DNA of 64,000 nucleotides from Arenibacter sp. P308M17 (GCF_003426735.1 NZ_QVON01000005.1:186001-250000), one strand, 5' to 3'. Positions 1 through 9,710 are shown, counted from the first letter of the stretch. A program made the numbers and translations. The notes: generated from the letters alone by a model not told the origin.

Positions 1-12
1 ATATATTAGTAT

Positions 13-852
13 ATGAAAATAGGCCTTGGTTGGTGGGGATTTAGGGAAATGCCCTTTGAGGAACACTTGAATATTTGTAATCAATTTGGATTTAAGATTT
101 TGGAAATAGGTTTAGGGGACGAATTGCCTTCAACTTTTTCAATAGGATTGGATGAAACGGCAATAGGAAAAGAAATATCTCTTGCGAGTCGGTTTGGTAT
201 AAAGTTGCCTTTTGCAACAGTGGAAAACGATTTTACCCTGACCAATTTGGAAGACCATAATAATATGATCGAACATGTTCACAACGCTATAGAACAAGCA
301 GCATTATTTAAGGTATCGCATATTAGGATATTTGTTGGATTTATGCCAGCTGAAGATGTTACCAATAAAATATATTTTCAAGTAATCGATGCTATGAAAA
401 GGTGTAGCCAAATCTGCAGTGAACATGATATTTCCATTTCTATTGAAACCCATGGGGGAATTATCCATAAAAATGGTATCGCATTCCATTATAATACGAT
501 GAGTACCGATCCCAAATTTCTTGAAAGACTGATGAAGGATCTGCCAGGTAATGTCGGCTTTAATTATGATCCCGGTAATATAAAGGCAGTGCGGCCTTCT
601 GATAAAAGCTATTGCTTGGATATAATTAATGAGCGGATCAATTATTGTCATTTAAAGGATTGGAAACGGAAACAGGGGGGGTGGGAAGCAGTGGCCATCG
701 GGGATGATGATCTGGACTTTTCGCGAATTTTTGAGAAGATGAAATTTGATGGCATTTACTTAATAGAATATGAACCCTTACATGATCTGGAAAGCGGTAT
801 AGGCAGAAGCTTAAATTACCTAAGGAGCATTGGGGTCGATTATAGTATGTAA
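13..852 (+). CDS. Sugar phosphate isomerase/epimerase (AP-endonuclease-2-like TIM barrel)
   Basis: This 279-residue protein has the look of the xylose-isomerase-like TIM barrel family. The four expected metal ligands are visible in order: Glu in SIETHGG near residue 146, Asp in NYDPGN near 189, His in NYCHLKDW near 213, and Glu in YLIEYEP near 258. Such enzymes interconvert ketoses or their phosphates (IolE, IolI, EryC and related). It has no signal peptide, so it is cytoplasmic. It is the first gene seen of a same-strand catabolic cluster and lies 70 bp ahead of a dehydrogenase. The start ATG lies 12 bases from the window edge; the length is normal for the family, so the gene looks complete. 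The substrate cannot be read from the sequence. Confidence 0.85.
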   Translation: MKIGLGWWGFREMPFEEHLNICNQFGFKILEIGLGDELPSTFSIGLDETAIGKEISLASRFGIKLPFATVENDFTLTNLEDHNNMIEHVHNAIEQAALFKVSHIRIFVGFMPAEDVTNKIYFQVIDAMKRCSQICSEHDISISIETHGGIIHKNGIAFHYNTMSTDPKFLERLMKDLPGNVGFNYDPGNIKAVRPSDKSYCLDIINERINYCHLKDWKRKQGGWEAVAIGDDDLDFSRIFEKMKFDGIYLIEYEPLHDLESGIGRSLNYLRSIGVDYSM

Positions 853-881
853 AATAGTTAAGACTATGCTTTAATTATAAG

Positions 882-896
882 TGGAACATGGTTCCA
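882..896. promoter_or_regulatory. Perfect palindrome, possible operator of the catabolic cluster
   Basis: The site reads TGGAAC-ATG-GTTCCA, two perfect 6-bp arms around 3 bases, 27 bases before the next start codon. Its length and TGGAA/TTCCA arms resemble LacI- or GntR-type operators. No regulator gene of that kind is in the window; one could lie to the left. Function is inferred. Confidence 0.35.
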
Positions 897-922
897 ACGG
901 CTTGGCATAGAACTTTTTTGAA

Positions 923-1687
923 ATGTATAAAAACGTGAAGAATTTAAACAATAAGGTAGTTTTGGTTACTGGTGCCTCTAAGGGACTTGGCGCTTCAATT
1001 GCCATGTGCCTGGCGAAAAACGGCGCCAAGGTTGCTATGAATTATCTGTCGGATCATTCGAGGGCAAAAAAGGTGAAATCCACCATAGAAGCAAAAGGTG
1101 GTATAGTTAGATCCTACGCCTATGATATTACGGAGGTAACAGCCGTTTTCAAAATGGTAGATGAAATTGAAAGGGATTTCGGACCGATCGATGTAATAGT
1201 CAACAATGCCACAGGTCCACAGCCTCTTATTAAACTGGAAGATCAGATTTGGGATGACTATTTGGGACAAATGAATTTTTTTGTAAAGGCCCCTCTGTTT
1301 TTACTTAAAGCCAACCTCAAAAAAATGCAGCAAAGAAAGGTAGGTAGAATTATAAATATTGGAAGTGAGGTTGTAGAATTGGGCAACAAGGAATTTGGCC
1401 ATTATGTTGCTGCAAAAGGTGCCATGCTTGCACTTACGCGCAGTTGGGCAACCGAATTGGGTCCCTTTGGAATAACATGCAATTTAGTAGCACCAGGATG
1501 GATTCCTGTTGAAAGGCACTTAGGTACTTCAGAAGAAGACCATAACTTATATACAAGTAATCTACCTCTTGGTCACCAGGGTTCCCCAAATGATATAGGG
1601 GAAGTGGTTGCCTTTTTGGCCAGCGACTCATCGAAATTTATCACCGGGCAAAAAATAGCGGTTAATGGCGGTAAGACTTTTTTATAA
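923..1687 (+). CDS. SDR family oxidoreductase (3-oxoacyl-reductase/glucose-dehydrogenase-like)
   Basis: This is a classical short-chain dehydrogenase/reductase of 254 residues. It shows the nucleotide-binding TGASKGLG at residues 16-23, NNAT at 94-97, the catalytic serine at 148 and the YxxxK pair at Tyr161 and Lys165. Members oxidise an alcohol or reduce a ketone with NAD(P). It sits 70 bp after the isomerase and 86 bp before a second SDR, all on one strand, so it most likely oxidises a hydroxyl of the cluster's substrate. The C-terminal FITGQKIAVNGG is typical of the family. The exact substrate is unknown. Confidence 0.85.
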   Translation: MYKNVKNLNNKVVLVTGASKGLGASIAMCLAKNGAKVAMNYLSDHSRAKKVKSTIEAKGGIVRSYAYDITEVTAVFKMVDEIERDFGPIDVIVNNATGPQPLIKLEDQIWDDYLGQMNFFVKAPLFLLKANLKKMQQRKVGRIINIGSEVVELGNKEFGHYVAAKGAMLALTRSWATELGPFGITCNLVAPGWIPVERHLGTSEEDHNLYTSNLPLGHQGSPNDIGEVVAFLASDSSKFITGQKIAVNGGKTFL

Positions 1688-1773
1688 GAAATGTATAGGC
1701 AAACCCATTACTGACCTATTTATTTTAAAATGAAACAAGAGGAAATAAAAAGAATAAAAATACATAATAGAAT

Positions 1774-2505
1774 ATGACAAAATTACTATTGAACAAAACG
1801 GCCGTTGTAACGGGAGGTTCCAATGGATATGGATTTGGAATTGCCAAAAAATTAAAGGAAGCCGGGGCCAATGTTTGGATTACGGGTAGAAGCATTGAAA
1901 AACTTAAATTGGTCGCTTCCGAATTGAAAATAAACTACATAAAAGCCGATGTAACTAATCCTGGAGATTGGGATGATTTGGTGAAAACTATTCTTAATGA
2001 ACATGGCCAATTGGATATTCTTATAAACAATGCTGGGGGTGGAATTGCTATTGCAGATATAACGGACCAGTCGGATTTGGATATTAAATCATCCATTGAT
2101 TTAAACTTATTGGGAGCAATCTACGGGAGCAAAAGAGCTGCGGAAATTATGGTGAAGCAGAAGTCGGGTACAATTGTAAATATCTCTTCCATTTGTTCCA
2201 CCCAAGCATGGCCGGGATTCAGTATTTATGCAGCAGCAAAGGCAGGTCTGGAACAATTTAGTAGGTCATTGTATGTAGATTTAAGGCCTCATAATGTCAG
2301 AGCCATGTGTATCACTCCATCTTGGGGAAACACTTCGTTTAATGAGGCTACCGGTCTACAAGGATTAGATGAAGAAGTAGCGAAAAAAGCGATTCAACCA
2401 GAAGACATGGGAAAAGTGGTGGTTGATGCATGTTCGTTGCCTGAACATTTAATCATCCCCGAGCTTACAATAATACCAATGGTTCAAGAAATTATCCCAT
2501 TTTAA
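1774..2505 (+). CDS. SDR family oxidoreductase, second copy
   Basis: This 243-residue SDR carries TGGSNGYG at 13-20, NNAG at 85-88, the serine pair at 138-139 and YxxxK at Tyr152/Lys156. It is a different subfamily from the SDR just upstream: the C-terminus lacks the usual TGQ-x-NGG ending and instead closes with a hydrophobic IIPELTIIPM stretch, as in YdfG-like enzymes. Only 12 bases separate it from the following FAD oxidoreductase, so the two are almost certainly co-transcribed. Two dissimilar SDRs in one cluster suggest two oxidation/reduction steps or epimerisation through a keto intermediate. Confidence 0.85.
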   Translation: MTKLLLNKTAVVTGGSNGYGFGIAKKLKEAGANVWITGRSIEKLKLVASELKINYIKADVTNPGDWDDLVKTILNEHGQLDILINNAGGGIAIADITDQSDLDIKSSIDLNLLGAIYGSKRAAEIMVKQKSGTIVNISSICSTQAWPGFSIYAAAKAGLEQFSRSLYVDLRPHNVRAMCITPSWGNTSFNEATGLQGLDEEVAKKAIQPEDMGKVVVDACSLPEHLIIPELTIIPMVQEIIPF

Positions 2506-2517
2506 AAGTAAAAGCAT

Positions 2518-3969
2518 ATGCTCGATTACGATGTTGTTGTTATTGGGGCGGGAAGTGGTGGAATTGGAGCCGCACTGTCGGCTGGAAAGTATGGGCTTCG
2601 AACCCTTCTTGTGGAAAAAAATAATGAAATAGGCGGTAATGCTGCGGTCAGTGGTGTTTCCGTCTGGGAAATGGGCGCAGGGGGAACAGGGGTTCCTTTT
2701 GATATTTACAAAAGGCTGAAAAAGGTTAAAAATGCAGTTGGTATATATGAATTCAATCGTCATTGCGCTTGGAAAAATGAATCTGGGGAATCACAATTTC
2801 CTGCCGGGGCAGATCTAACTATAGCGCCCAATTTAAAATATATCGATAGCCTAAGAAGATTTGGGTCGGGACCATTGGCTTCCAGTGAGGAGTTCGTTCG
2901 AAAGTACTGGCATGGTGTGCCATTCGAGCCCAATATTTATCAGCATATTGTTGAGGAAATGATAAAAGAGTACCCAAAGATCGATTTGTTGAAAAATACA
3001 TCATTTGTAAAAGCCGATTATGTAGATGGTCAAGTAATTTCCATTAAACTATCCAACCAAAAGGATATTAGGGCTTCTTATTATATAGATGCCACTGATG
3101 ACGGCCATTTAAGTAGGGCCTGTGGGGGAGAAATACTTTTCGGTCAGGAATCAAGGAGTATGTTCAAAGAACCTAGTGCACCTTTAAATCCCACTAAAAA
3201 ACTAAATGGCGTTAGTCTTATTTTTAGAATTTCTTCAATAGATAGAAATGAGGTACAACCTCTACCGGACGAAATTCCATCAGAATGTTGGTGGGCTTCA
3301 AAATTTCCACTTACTAGTCTGGTACAATATCCCAATGGCGATTATAACGTAAATATGTTGCCCACTATGTCCGGGGAAGACTTTTATAATTGGTCCAATA
3401 AAGACTTAACCGTTTATGAAGAATGTATAAGAAGAAGTCTGGCCCATTGGCACAATTTACAGACCAATTATCCAATGTTCCGATCCTTTAAAATTATATC
3501 ACGTTTCATTTCATTGGGAGTCAGGGAAACGCATCGTGTAAGGGGGGAGTATGTCCTTACGGAAAACGACTTGGCCAAAGGGCTGGAACAGCAGGGCGAT
3601 CCCGATATTATTGCTATCTCCGACCACCCTATGGATGTCCATGAAGAAGGTAGGTCTGGATGTACTGAATTGGATTTTCCTTATGGGATACCTTACAGGT
3701 GTTTGGTTCCCAAAGGATTTAAAAATATGCTAATGGCCTCTAGGGCAGCAAGTTTTAGTTCTATTGCTGCATCAAGCTGTAGGTTGTCCAGGACGATGAT
3801 GCAATTGGGACAAGCTGCAGGTACTGCAATTTATCTGGCCAATAGGGACAAAGTGAATGTAATGGCCGTTGCATTTGAAGAACTCCGTTCGGAATTAAAG
3901 AAAAACCATGTTCAGTTGGAATGGCCAATGTCCAATGATTTAAGGGAATATATAGAAAAAGAACAGTAA
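2518..3969 (+). CDS. FAD-dependent oxidoreductase (FAD_oxidored family)
   Basis: The 483-residue product begins with a Rossmann FAD site, GAGSGG at residues 10-15, an acidic residue closing the second strand (LLVEKN) and the GGNAAVSGV segment typical of the FAD-dependent group often found beside glycan genes. A second FAD-contact region near the C-terminus reads ASRAASFSS. There is no signal peptide or heme motif. Members of this family are poorly characterised and often annotated by similarity to xanthan lyase; here oxidation of a sugar or polyol is the more natural reading. It is packed between an SDR and the symporter. Confidence 0.75.
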   Translation: MLDYDVVVIGAGSGGIGAALSAGKYGLRTLLVEKNNEIGGNAAVSGVSVWEMGAGGTGVPFDIYKRLKKVKNAVGIYEFNRHCAWKNESGESQFPAGADLTIAPNLKYIDSLRRFGSGPLASSEEFVRKYWHGVPFEPNIYQHIVEEMIKEYPKIDLLKNTSFVKADYVDGQVISIKLSNQKDIRASYYIDATDDGHLSRACGGEILFGQESRSMFKEPSAPLNPTKKLNGVSLIFRISSIDRNEVQPLPDEIPSECWWASKFPLTSLVQYPNGDYNVNMLPTMSGEDFYNWSNKDLTVYEECIRRSLAHWHNLQTNYPMFRSFKIISRFISLGVRETHRVRGEYVLTENDLAKGLEQQGDPDIIAISDHPMDVHEEGRSGCTELDFPYGIPYRCLVPKGFKNMLMASRAASFSSIAASSCRLSRTMMQLGQAAGTAIYLANRDKVNVMAVAFEELRSELKKNHVQLEWPMSNDLREYIEKEQ

Positions 3970-3984
3970 TAAAAAAAATAGATT

Positions 3985-5565
3985 TTGCAGACAAATTTAA
4001 ACGGATTCGATTTTACAGTTATATTTCTTTATTTATTGGGATTGGTTATTTTGGGATTTTGGGTAGGTAGTAATCGCAAAAGTTCTGAGGATTATTTCCT
4101 TGCAGGTAGGGATTTAAATTGGAAAATTATTGGATTGTCCATTTTTGGGACTAATATAAGCCCAATGATGTTGATCAGTTCTTCGGGGGTTGCCTATGCC
4201 TATGGGATGGTGGCAAATAATTTCGAATGGCTTGCTTTTATATTTCTCATACTTATGGCGATGGTTTTTCTGCCCCACTATTTGTCAACAAGAATCAGCA
4301 CCATGCCGGAATTTATTTTTAAGAGGTTTGGGGCACCAAGTAGAAACATTCTTTCCTGGATAATCTTTGTACAGATTACTATTGGTGTAGGAGCAGTATT
4401 GTTTGCCGGGTCTATATTAATGGGGCAATTGATGCAATGGCCACTTTGGGGATCCTTATTATTAATGACCTTTATTTCGGCCAGTTTCACTATTACGGGA
4501 GGGTTAAAAGCAGTTGCGATTACCGATGCCTTTCAATCATTATTGATGATTGTGGCATGCGCTCTATTGACCGGAATCGGCATCAACGAAATTGGCGGTT
4601 TTGGAAAATTGTATGATTTAGTTCCTGAAGACCATTGGAAATTGTTTAGGTCTTCTGATGATCTGGCTTATCCATGGCCTGCCATTGTATTCGGATATCC
4701 GGTAATGGCAATTTGGTATTGGTGTACCAATCAAACTATTGTGCAGAGGGCGTTAGGGGCCAAAAACCTTGAAGAGGCTCAAAAAGGGATATTATTTACC
4801 GGTTACCTCAAAATTTTAGTGCCAATTATCTTTTTTCTTCCTGGCATAATATGTCTTGCTTTACACCCTGATCTGAAAGATTCCGATGATGCCTTTATGA
4901 CCATGGTGGACAATTATTTGCCCAATGGCATGATAGGATTAATTGTAGCCATGTTGATGGCGGCACTGATCAGTACGGTAAATTCAATGCTGAATTCGGC
5001 CAGTACCATTTTTACCTTGGATATTTATCAGAAGAAAATTAATAGGGAAGCAAGTGATAAGCAATTAAAAAAAACAGGACAATTGGTCACCGGGTTGGTG
5101 GCTGCTGTTGCCGTTTTCATTGCTTACGGTCTTGATTCCGTTGAAGGCATGAACCTTTTCGACCTTGTTAATTCAATTTTCTCCTTTTTAAGCCCATCCT
5201 TGGCAGCAGTATTCATCTTGGGGATATTTTGGAAGGGTGCTACCCCCAAGGCTGCCTTTTACACATTAATTATTGGCAATATTCCAAGCGTGTTCATTGG
5301 ATTTTGCTATTTATCGGGTTGGCCCTCCAAGGAATACTGGCCCCACTTTTTATTAATAGCATTTTATCTTTTTGCTTTTTTAATGGTGTTCATGATCGTT
5401 ATATCAATACTTACAAAGAAAACCTCTCCATCATCTCCATTACCTACTTTATTGGAAGCTTATGCATCTTTCGGAGCCAAGAACAATAAAAATATCTGGA
5501 GGGGCTGGGCTGTGTTGTCGGTAATTATGATCGGGTTATATCTCTTTTTTGAATTGATATTGTAA
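3985..5565 (+). CDS. Sodium:solute symporter (SSS family, SglT-like)
   Basis: This is a polytopic inner-membrane transporter of 526 residues with about 13-14 hydrophobic segments. It matches the SSS family through the early SEDYFLAGRDL motif, and by length. It imports a small solute with Na+, most likely the sugar or polyol handled by the surrounding enzymes. The start used is TTG at 3985: an in-frame stop lies at 3979-3981 and the next in-frame ATG would remove the first transmembrane helix. It starts 15 bases after the FAD oxidoreductase stop. Confidence 0.88.
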   Translation: MQTNLNGFDFTVIFLYLLGLVILGFWVGSNRKSSEDYFLAGRDLNWKIIGLSIFGTNISPMMLISSSGVAYAYGMVANNFEWLAFIFLILMAMVFLPHYLSTRISTMPEFIFKRFGAPSRNILSWIIFVQITIGVGAVLFAGSILMGQLMQWPLWGSLLLMTFISASFTITGGLKAVAITDAFQSLLMIVACALLTGIGINEIGGFGKLYDLVPEDHWKLFRSSDDLAYPWPAIVFGYPVMAIWYWCTNQTIVQRALGAKNLEEAQKGILFTGYLKILVPIIFFLPGIICLALHPDLKDSDDAFMTMVDNYLPNGMIGLIVAMLMAALISTVNSMLNSASTIFTLDIYQKKINREASDKQLKKTGQLVTGLVAAVAVFIAYGLDSVEGMNLFDLVNSIFSFLSPSLAAVFILGIFWKGATPKAAFYTLIIGNIPSVFIGFCYLSGWPSKEYWPHFLLIAFYLFAFLMVFMIVISILTKKTSPSSPLPTLLEAYASFGAKNNKNIWRGWAVLSVIMIGLYLFFELIL

Positions 5566-5577
5566 AAATAAAGCAGT

Positions 5578-5591
5578 AGGGCCTTGGCCCT
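5578..5591. promoter_or_regulatory. Short GC-rich palindrome between symporter and GlpD-like gene
   Basis: AGGGCC-TT-GGCCCT forms a perfect 6-bp inverted repeat in an otherwise A+T-rich 78-bp gap. The loop of two is too short for a good hairpin and no U-tract follows, so it is more likely a protein-binding palindrome or a chance event than a terminator. Confidence 0.2.
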
Positions 5592-5643
5592 GATAATTTT
5601 ACCATCCAAGTTGTGTAAAGGGTGAAATTAATAAAGATAATTA

Positions 5644-7338
5644 ATGATGGATCGTAAAGACATTCTAAATAACATAAGAAATATAAAAGAAATATCCGTT
5701 CTCATCGTAGGAGCTGGAATTAATGGTGCGGGACTTTATCGGGAACTTACACTTCAAGGTATTCCTACAATATTGATAGATAAGCATGATTTTTCATCGG
5801 GAGCAAGTGCAGCTTCTTCCCGAATGATTCATGGGGGACTTCGTTATCTGGAGAATAATGAAGCACAACTTGTAAAGGAGAGTCTAATGGAACGTAATAG
5901 GTTAATTCTTAATGCAGCCCATTATGTTAAGCCATTACCGACTACGATACCTATATTTAGTTGGTTTTCAGGGACTTTAAGTGCTTTGCCAAAATTCTTC
6001 GGTAGGCCCACAAGGAATGTTGGCCGGGGTGCTTTAATTGTTAAATTAGGCTTGAGCCTATACGATTTCTATACCCGGAAACAACGAATTTTGCCAAAAC
6101 ACATATTTACATCAAGAAAGAAGGCGCTTGGAAAAAGGCCTGAACTAAACCCTGGTATTATTGGTACGGCCACTTATTTTGACGCATGGATATCCTATCC
6201 CGAACGCTTGTGTCTAGAACTAATAAAGGATTCCAATTTGCTTGAGCACAACTCCTTGGCGATCAATTATATGAGCTTGGAAAAAAGCAGTTATGACACT
6301 GTTGTTGTTAAGGATAAGACAACTGGAGAATGCTTAACTCTAAAACCGGATATTGTTGTTAATGCAACGGGAGCTTGGATTGATTTAACAAATATGGCCT
6401 TAGGGAAAAAATCCCAGTTTATTGGCGGCACAAAGGGTTCCCATTTGGTTATAGATAATAAAGAGCTTATAAAGGCCACACAAGGTCAAATGTTATTTTA
6501 CGAAAATGAGGATGGACGAATTTGTATACTTTTTCCATTTCAGGGTAAAGTTTTGGTTGGTTCAACAGATATTAAAATTGATAATCCTGAAGAAGCGATC
6601 TGTCACAATGATGAGGTGGAATATATGTTAAATGCCGTAAAGCAGATCTTTCCAAATATTAAAATTTCAAACTCGGATGTGGTATTTCAATTTTGTGGTG
6701 TCAGACCATTACCTAATTCCAATTCAGATGTCACAGCACAGATAAGCCGCAACCATAGTATAGAGATTATACCACCCTCAAAGGCCAATAAGTATCCTAT
6801 ATATAGCTTGGTTGGGGGGAAATGGACAACCTTTAGGGCTTTTTCGGAAAAGACAGCTGATGACATCTTTGCAATATTGAATGTTTCAAGAAGGATGTAC
6901 ACTAGGGATATTTCCATTGGAGGGGGGAAGAATTTTCCAAAGGATATGTTGGAACGAAAAAAATGGATCGATAAAATGCATAGTCAATCAGGGCTTTCAC
7001 TAGGCAAACTGGAGACATTATTGGAACGTTACGGGACCGAGGCAGAACCAGTAGTTGCTTATATGGTTAAAGATAATGATCAACCCCTTGAATTTCATAA
7101 GGAATACACTTGCAGGGAAATAATGTATTTGGTACGCAATGAATATGTTGTCCATTTAGATGATCTTATCCTAAGGCGAACTACGATTGCTTTACTTGGT
7201 GAGCTTACTTATTCACTATTAAAAGAGATCGGATCCATCGTGGGCAAATTGAATAATTGGTCAGAAAACACAGTGGAAAAAGAAATAAATAGAACTGTAG
7301 AAATATTAAGCCATAAACACAATTTAAAACTTAAATAA
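5644..7338 (+). CDS. GlpD-like FAD-dependent glycerol-3-phosphate (or polyol-phosphate) dehydrogenase
   Basis: The 564-residue protein is a clear member of the GlpD/GlpA/EryB family. GAGINGAG at 23-30 binds FAD, followed by DFSSGASAASSRMIHGGLRY, the family signature, and a late GGKWTTFRAF motif; a C-terminal helical domain completes the usual length. These membrane-associated enzymes oxidise glycerol-3-phosphate or longer polyol phosphates and feed electrons to quinone. The presence of an FGGY kinase and TIM-barrel isomerase in the same cluster recalls the erythritol genes eryA/eryB/eryC, so the substrate may be a C4-C5 polyol phosphate. Plain glycerol catabolism is the alternative, but no glycerol facilitator is present. 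ATGATG gives two possible starts one codon apart. Confidence 0.85.
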   Translation: MMDRKDILNNIRNIKEISVLIVGAGINGAGLYRELTLQGIPTILIDKHDFSSGASAASSRMIHGGLRYLENNEAQLVKESLMERNRLILNAAHYVKPLPTTIPIFSWFSGTLSALPKFFGRPTRNVGRGALIVKLGLSLYDFYTRKQRILPKHIFTSRKKALGKRPELNPGIIGTATYFDAWISYPERLCLELIKDSNLLEHNSLAINYMSLEKSSYDTVVVKDKTTGECLTLKPDIVVNATGAWIDLTNMALGKKSQFIGGTKGSHLVIDNKELIKATQGQMLFYENEDGRICILFPFQGKVLVGSTDIKIDNPEEAICHNDEVEYMLNAVKQIFPNIKISNSDVVFQFCGVRPLPNSNSDVTAQISRNHSIEIIPPSKANKYPIYSLVGGKWTTFRAFSEKTADDIFAILNVSRRMYTRDISIGGGKNFPKDMLERKKWIDKMHSQSGLSLGKLETLLERYGTEAEPVVAYMVKDNDQPLEFHKEYTCREIMYLVRNEYVVHLDDLILRRTTIALLGELTYSLLKEIGSIVGKLNNWSENTVEKEINRTVEILSHKHNLKLK

Positions 7339-7346
7339 CAAATATT

Positions 7347-8204
7347 ATGTATATATCTCCTAAGGTCAGATTAAAGAGAATGTTCAATGAATCAGGAAAA
7401 TGTTTGGACGTTGCTATAGATCACGGAATTTTTAATGAATATAGTTTTTTGGACGGACTTGAAAATGTAGAAAAGGTTATTGGACAATTAGTCTTGGCCG
7501 GTCCGGATGCTATTCAAACCAATTATGGTCAAAGTGACATACTTCAGAACATCCCGGGCAAGGATAAACCGGCATTGGTCATGAGGGTGGACGTGGGGAA
7601 CCCGTACAATGCTGAGGTACATAAGGTTATGTATAGTGCCCTTCAAAATGAAAATGAACCTATACTTGAAGCTCTCAAAATGGACGCTGCTTGTGTTGTC
7701 TGTAATTTATTGCTTCTTCCCGGGGAACCGGATTTACATCGCCTAAGCATTAAAAATATTAGTAAGATCAGATCGGAATGTGATAAATATGGAATGCCAT
7801 TGATGATCGAGCCGTTGGTTATGAAAAGTAATGATGTTCGTGGAGGTTATCAAGTAGATGGTAATAAGAAATTAATAGTTCCACTTGTGAGACAAGCACG
7901 GGAACTGGGAGCGGATATTATAAAAGCAGATCCAACAGAACACGTGGAGGATTATCACGAGGTAGTGGAGGCTGCACGTTGTCCTGTATTGGTCCGTGGT
8001 GGGGGTAAAGAGGAATTAAATGAAATCTTTATAAAAAGTTATGGTTTTCTTCAACAAGGAACCAAGGGATTGGTTTATGGAAGAAATATTTATCAGCACC
8101 CTAATCCAGCGCAGATTGTAAAAGCGTTTATGGCTATGATTCACAACAATGCTACACCAGAGGAAGCAATGGAAATTTATCACAATAACAAAGCAAATTT
8201 GTAG
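7347..8204 (+). CDS. Class I aldolase of the DhnA/LacD/DeoC-like family
   Basis: This 285-residue TIM-barrel aldolase has the conserved N-terminal AIDHG segment at 24-28 and the Schiff-base lysine in ADIIKADPTEH, Lys193. The next strand VLVRGGG and the GLVYGRNIYQHPNP phosphate-binding end match LsrF/YihT/archaeal FBP aldolase relatives. It would cleave or condense a phosphorylated ketose (often to dihydroxyacetone phosphate plus an aldehyde). The gene starts 8 bases after the GlpD-like stop and its own stop is followed after one base by the next ATG. An aldehyde product would suit the dehydrogenases directly downstream. Confidence 0.8.
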   Translation: MYISPKVRLKRMFNESGKCLDVAIDHGIFNEYSFLDGLENVEKVIGQLVLAGPDAIQTNYGQSDILQNIPGKDKPALVMRVDVGNPYNAEVHKVMYSALQNENEPILEALKMDAACVVCNLLLLPGEPDLHRLSIKNISKIRSECDKYGMPLMIEPLVMKSNDVRGGYQVDGNKKLIVPLVRQARELGADIIKADPTEHVEDYHEVVEAARCPVLVRGGGKEELNEIFIKSYGFLQQGTKGLVYGRNIYQHPNPAQIVKAFMAMIHNNATPEEAMEIYHNNKANL

Positions 8205-8205
8205 T

Positions 8206-9699
8206 ATGAAGAATTTTATTAATAATATTCCCGAGTTTGTACCCTCGTTATTCGGTGGTAAATGGAGGGTTTCGCAAGCAGATAAATATCAAAACGTTTA
8301 TAACCCGGCTACCGAAGAGGTTATCAGTAAAACCCCAATGGGTAGTTCCGAAGACGTGGATGTGGCAGTGAAAAGTGCTGAAAATGCATTTAAAACATGG
8401 TCTGAAACCCCTGCAACTCGGCGTGCGGACATTTTGTTTAAATATCGTTCCTTATTGGAAGATAGATTCGAGGAACTAAGCGAATTGATTTCTCTGGAAA
8501 ATGGCAAGACTTTGGATGAGGCTAGGGGCGATATGCGAAGAGGCTTCGAAGTAGTAGAATTTGCATGCGGTATAGCACATCTTAGTAAAGGTGAAAGTTT
8601 AGGGCAAGTGGCCAACCATATAGATGGGGTTACCATAAGGGAACCATTAGGTGTTTGTGCAGGAATAAGTCCATTTAACTTTCCTGCCATGGTGCCTATG
8701 TGGATGTTTCCTTTGGCCATTGCTTGTGGCAATACATTTATATTAAAACCAAGTGAAAAGGTTCCTTTAACCGTGGTAAGACTAGCGGAAATTTTTATGG
8801 AAGCCGGTTTACCTGATGGGGTTTTGAATATTGTTCATGGAGGAAAGGAAATTGTTGATGCCTTTTGTACACATCCTAAAATTGCGGCTATTAGTTTTGT
8901 TGGATCTTCCTATGTTGCGAAATATGTTTATTCTTTGGGGACAAGTCATGGCAAACGGGTGCAAGCCGGAGGTGCTGCCAAGAATGTTCTTCTGGTTATG
9001 CCCGATGCGGAGCAAGATGCAACTCTTAGGGCAATTATGGGATCCGCATTTGGTTGTGCAGGTCAACGCTGTATGGCCGGTTCATTGCTAATGGGTATTG
9101 GTGAAAGTGCCGAATTTTTAAAAGAAGGTGTAATCAATGCAATGGATGGACTTGAATTGGGCGATCCGTTGCGTCATGAAGCTACTCAAATGGGCCCGGT
9201 TATAGATTATAATAGTAAGGAACGGATTACCAAAATTATAGAGAATACAGAAAAAACGGGTGCTAAATTGGCTAGGGACGGTCGCATTGGAATTCCTGAG
9301 AAAGGTTTTTTTGTCGGCCCTACTTTATTCGAACAAGTTACACCCAATATGTCAATTTTCAGTGAGGAAATTTTTGGACCTGTCCTATCAATGCTTAATC
9401 CCAAAAATTTAGATGAAGCTATTCAATGGCTCAATAGCCTAAATTATGGAAACGGCGCTACTATTTTTACCAGTAATGGCGGTGCGGCCAGAAAGTTTAT
9501 GAGGGACATTAAATGTGGTATGGTGGGCGTTAATGTCGGTGTGCCGGCACCCATGTCATTATTTCCTTTTTCTGGATGGAATGATTCCTTTTACGGAGAT
9601 CTTCATATGCAAGGTACGGAAGGAATAATGTTTTACACTCGTCAAAAAGTAGTGCTTTCAAGGTGGGATAACATGTATCAAAGACAATCAGGTTGGTAA
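8206..9699 (+). CDS. mmsA: CoA-acylating methylmalonate-semialdehyde-type dehydrogenase
   Basis: The protein of 497 residues belongs to the aldehyde dehydrogenase superfamily and within it to the MmsA/IolA branch: the nucleophile region is AGQRCMA with Cys289, and the early ISPFNFPAMVPMWMFP stretch is characteristic. This branch oxidises malonate- or methylmalonate-semialdehyde to acetyl- or propionyl-CoA with NAD. The start chosen is ATG 8206, one base after the aldolase stop (TAG-T-ATG); a longer reading from 8149 would overlap the aldolase by 56 bases. The gene symbol describes family membership; the real substrate here may be another aldehyde made by the aldolase. Confidence 0.82.
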   Translation: MKNFINNIPEFVPSLFGGKWRVSQADKYQNVYNPATEEVISKTPMGSSEDVDVAVKSAENAFKTWSETPATRRADILFKYRSLLEDRFEELSELISLENGKTLDEARGDMRRGFEVVEFACGIAHLSKGESLGQVANHIDGVTIREPLGVCAGISPFNFPAMVPMWMFPLAIACGNTFILKPSEKVPLTVVRLAEIFMEAGLPDGVLNIVHGGKEIVDAFCTHPKIAAISFVGSSYVAKYVYSLGTSHGKRVQAGGAAKNVLLVMPDAEQDATLRAIMGSAFGCAGQRCMAGSLLMGIGESAEFLKEGVINAMDGLELGDPLRHEATQMGPVIDYNSKERITKIIENTEKTGAKLARDGRIGIPEKGFFVGPTLFEQVTPNMSIFSEEIFGPVLSMLNPKNLDEAIQWLNSLNYGNGATIFTSNGGAARKFMRDIKCGMVGVNVGVPAPMSLFPFSGWNDSFYGDLHMQGTEGIMFYTRQKVVLSRWDNMYQRQSGW

Positions 9700-9710
9700 A
9701 CGCATTGAAG

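Noticed and set aside
5578..5591. Terminator splitting the catabolic cluster
   Set aside because: The loop would be two bases and no U-tract follows; listed only as a palindrome.
8149..8205. N-terminal extension of the mmsA-type gene
   Set aside because: It would overlap the aldolase gene by 56 bases, and ATG 8206 directly after the stop gives the normal family start.
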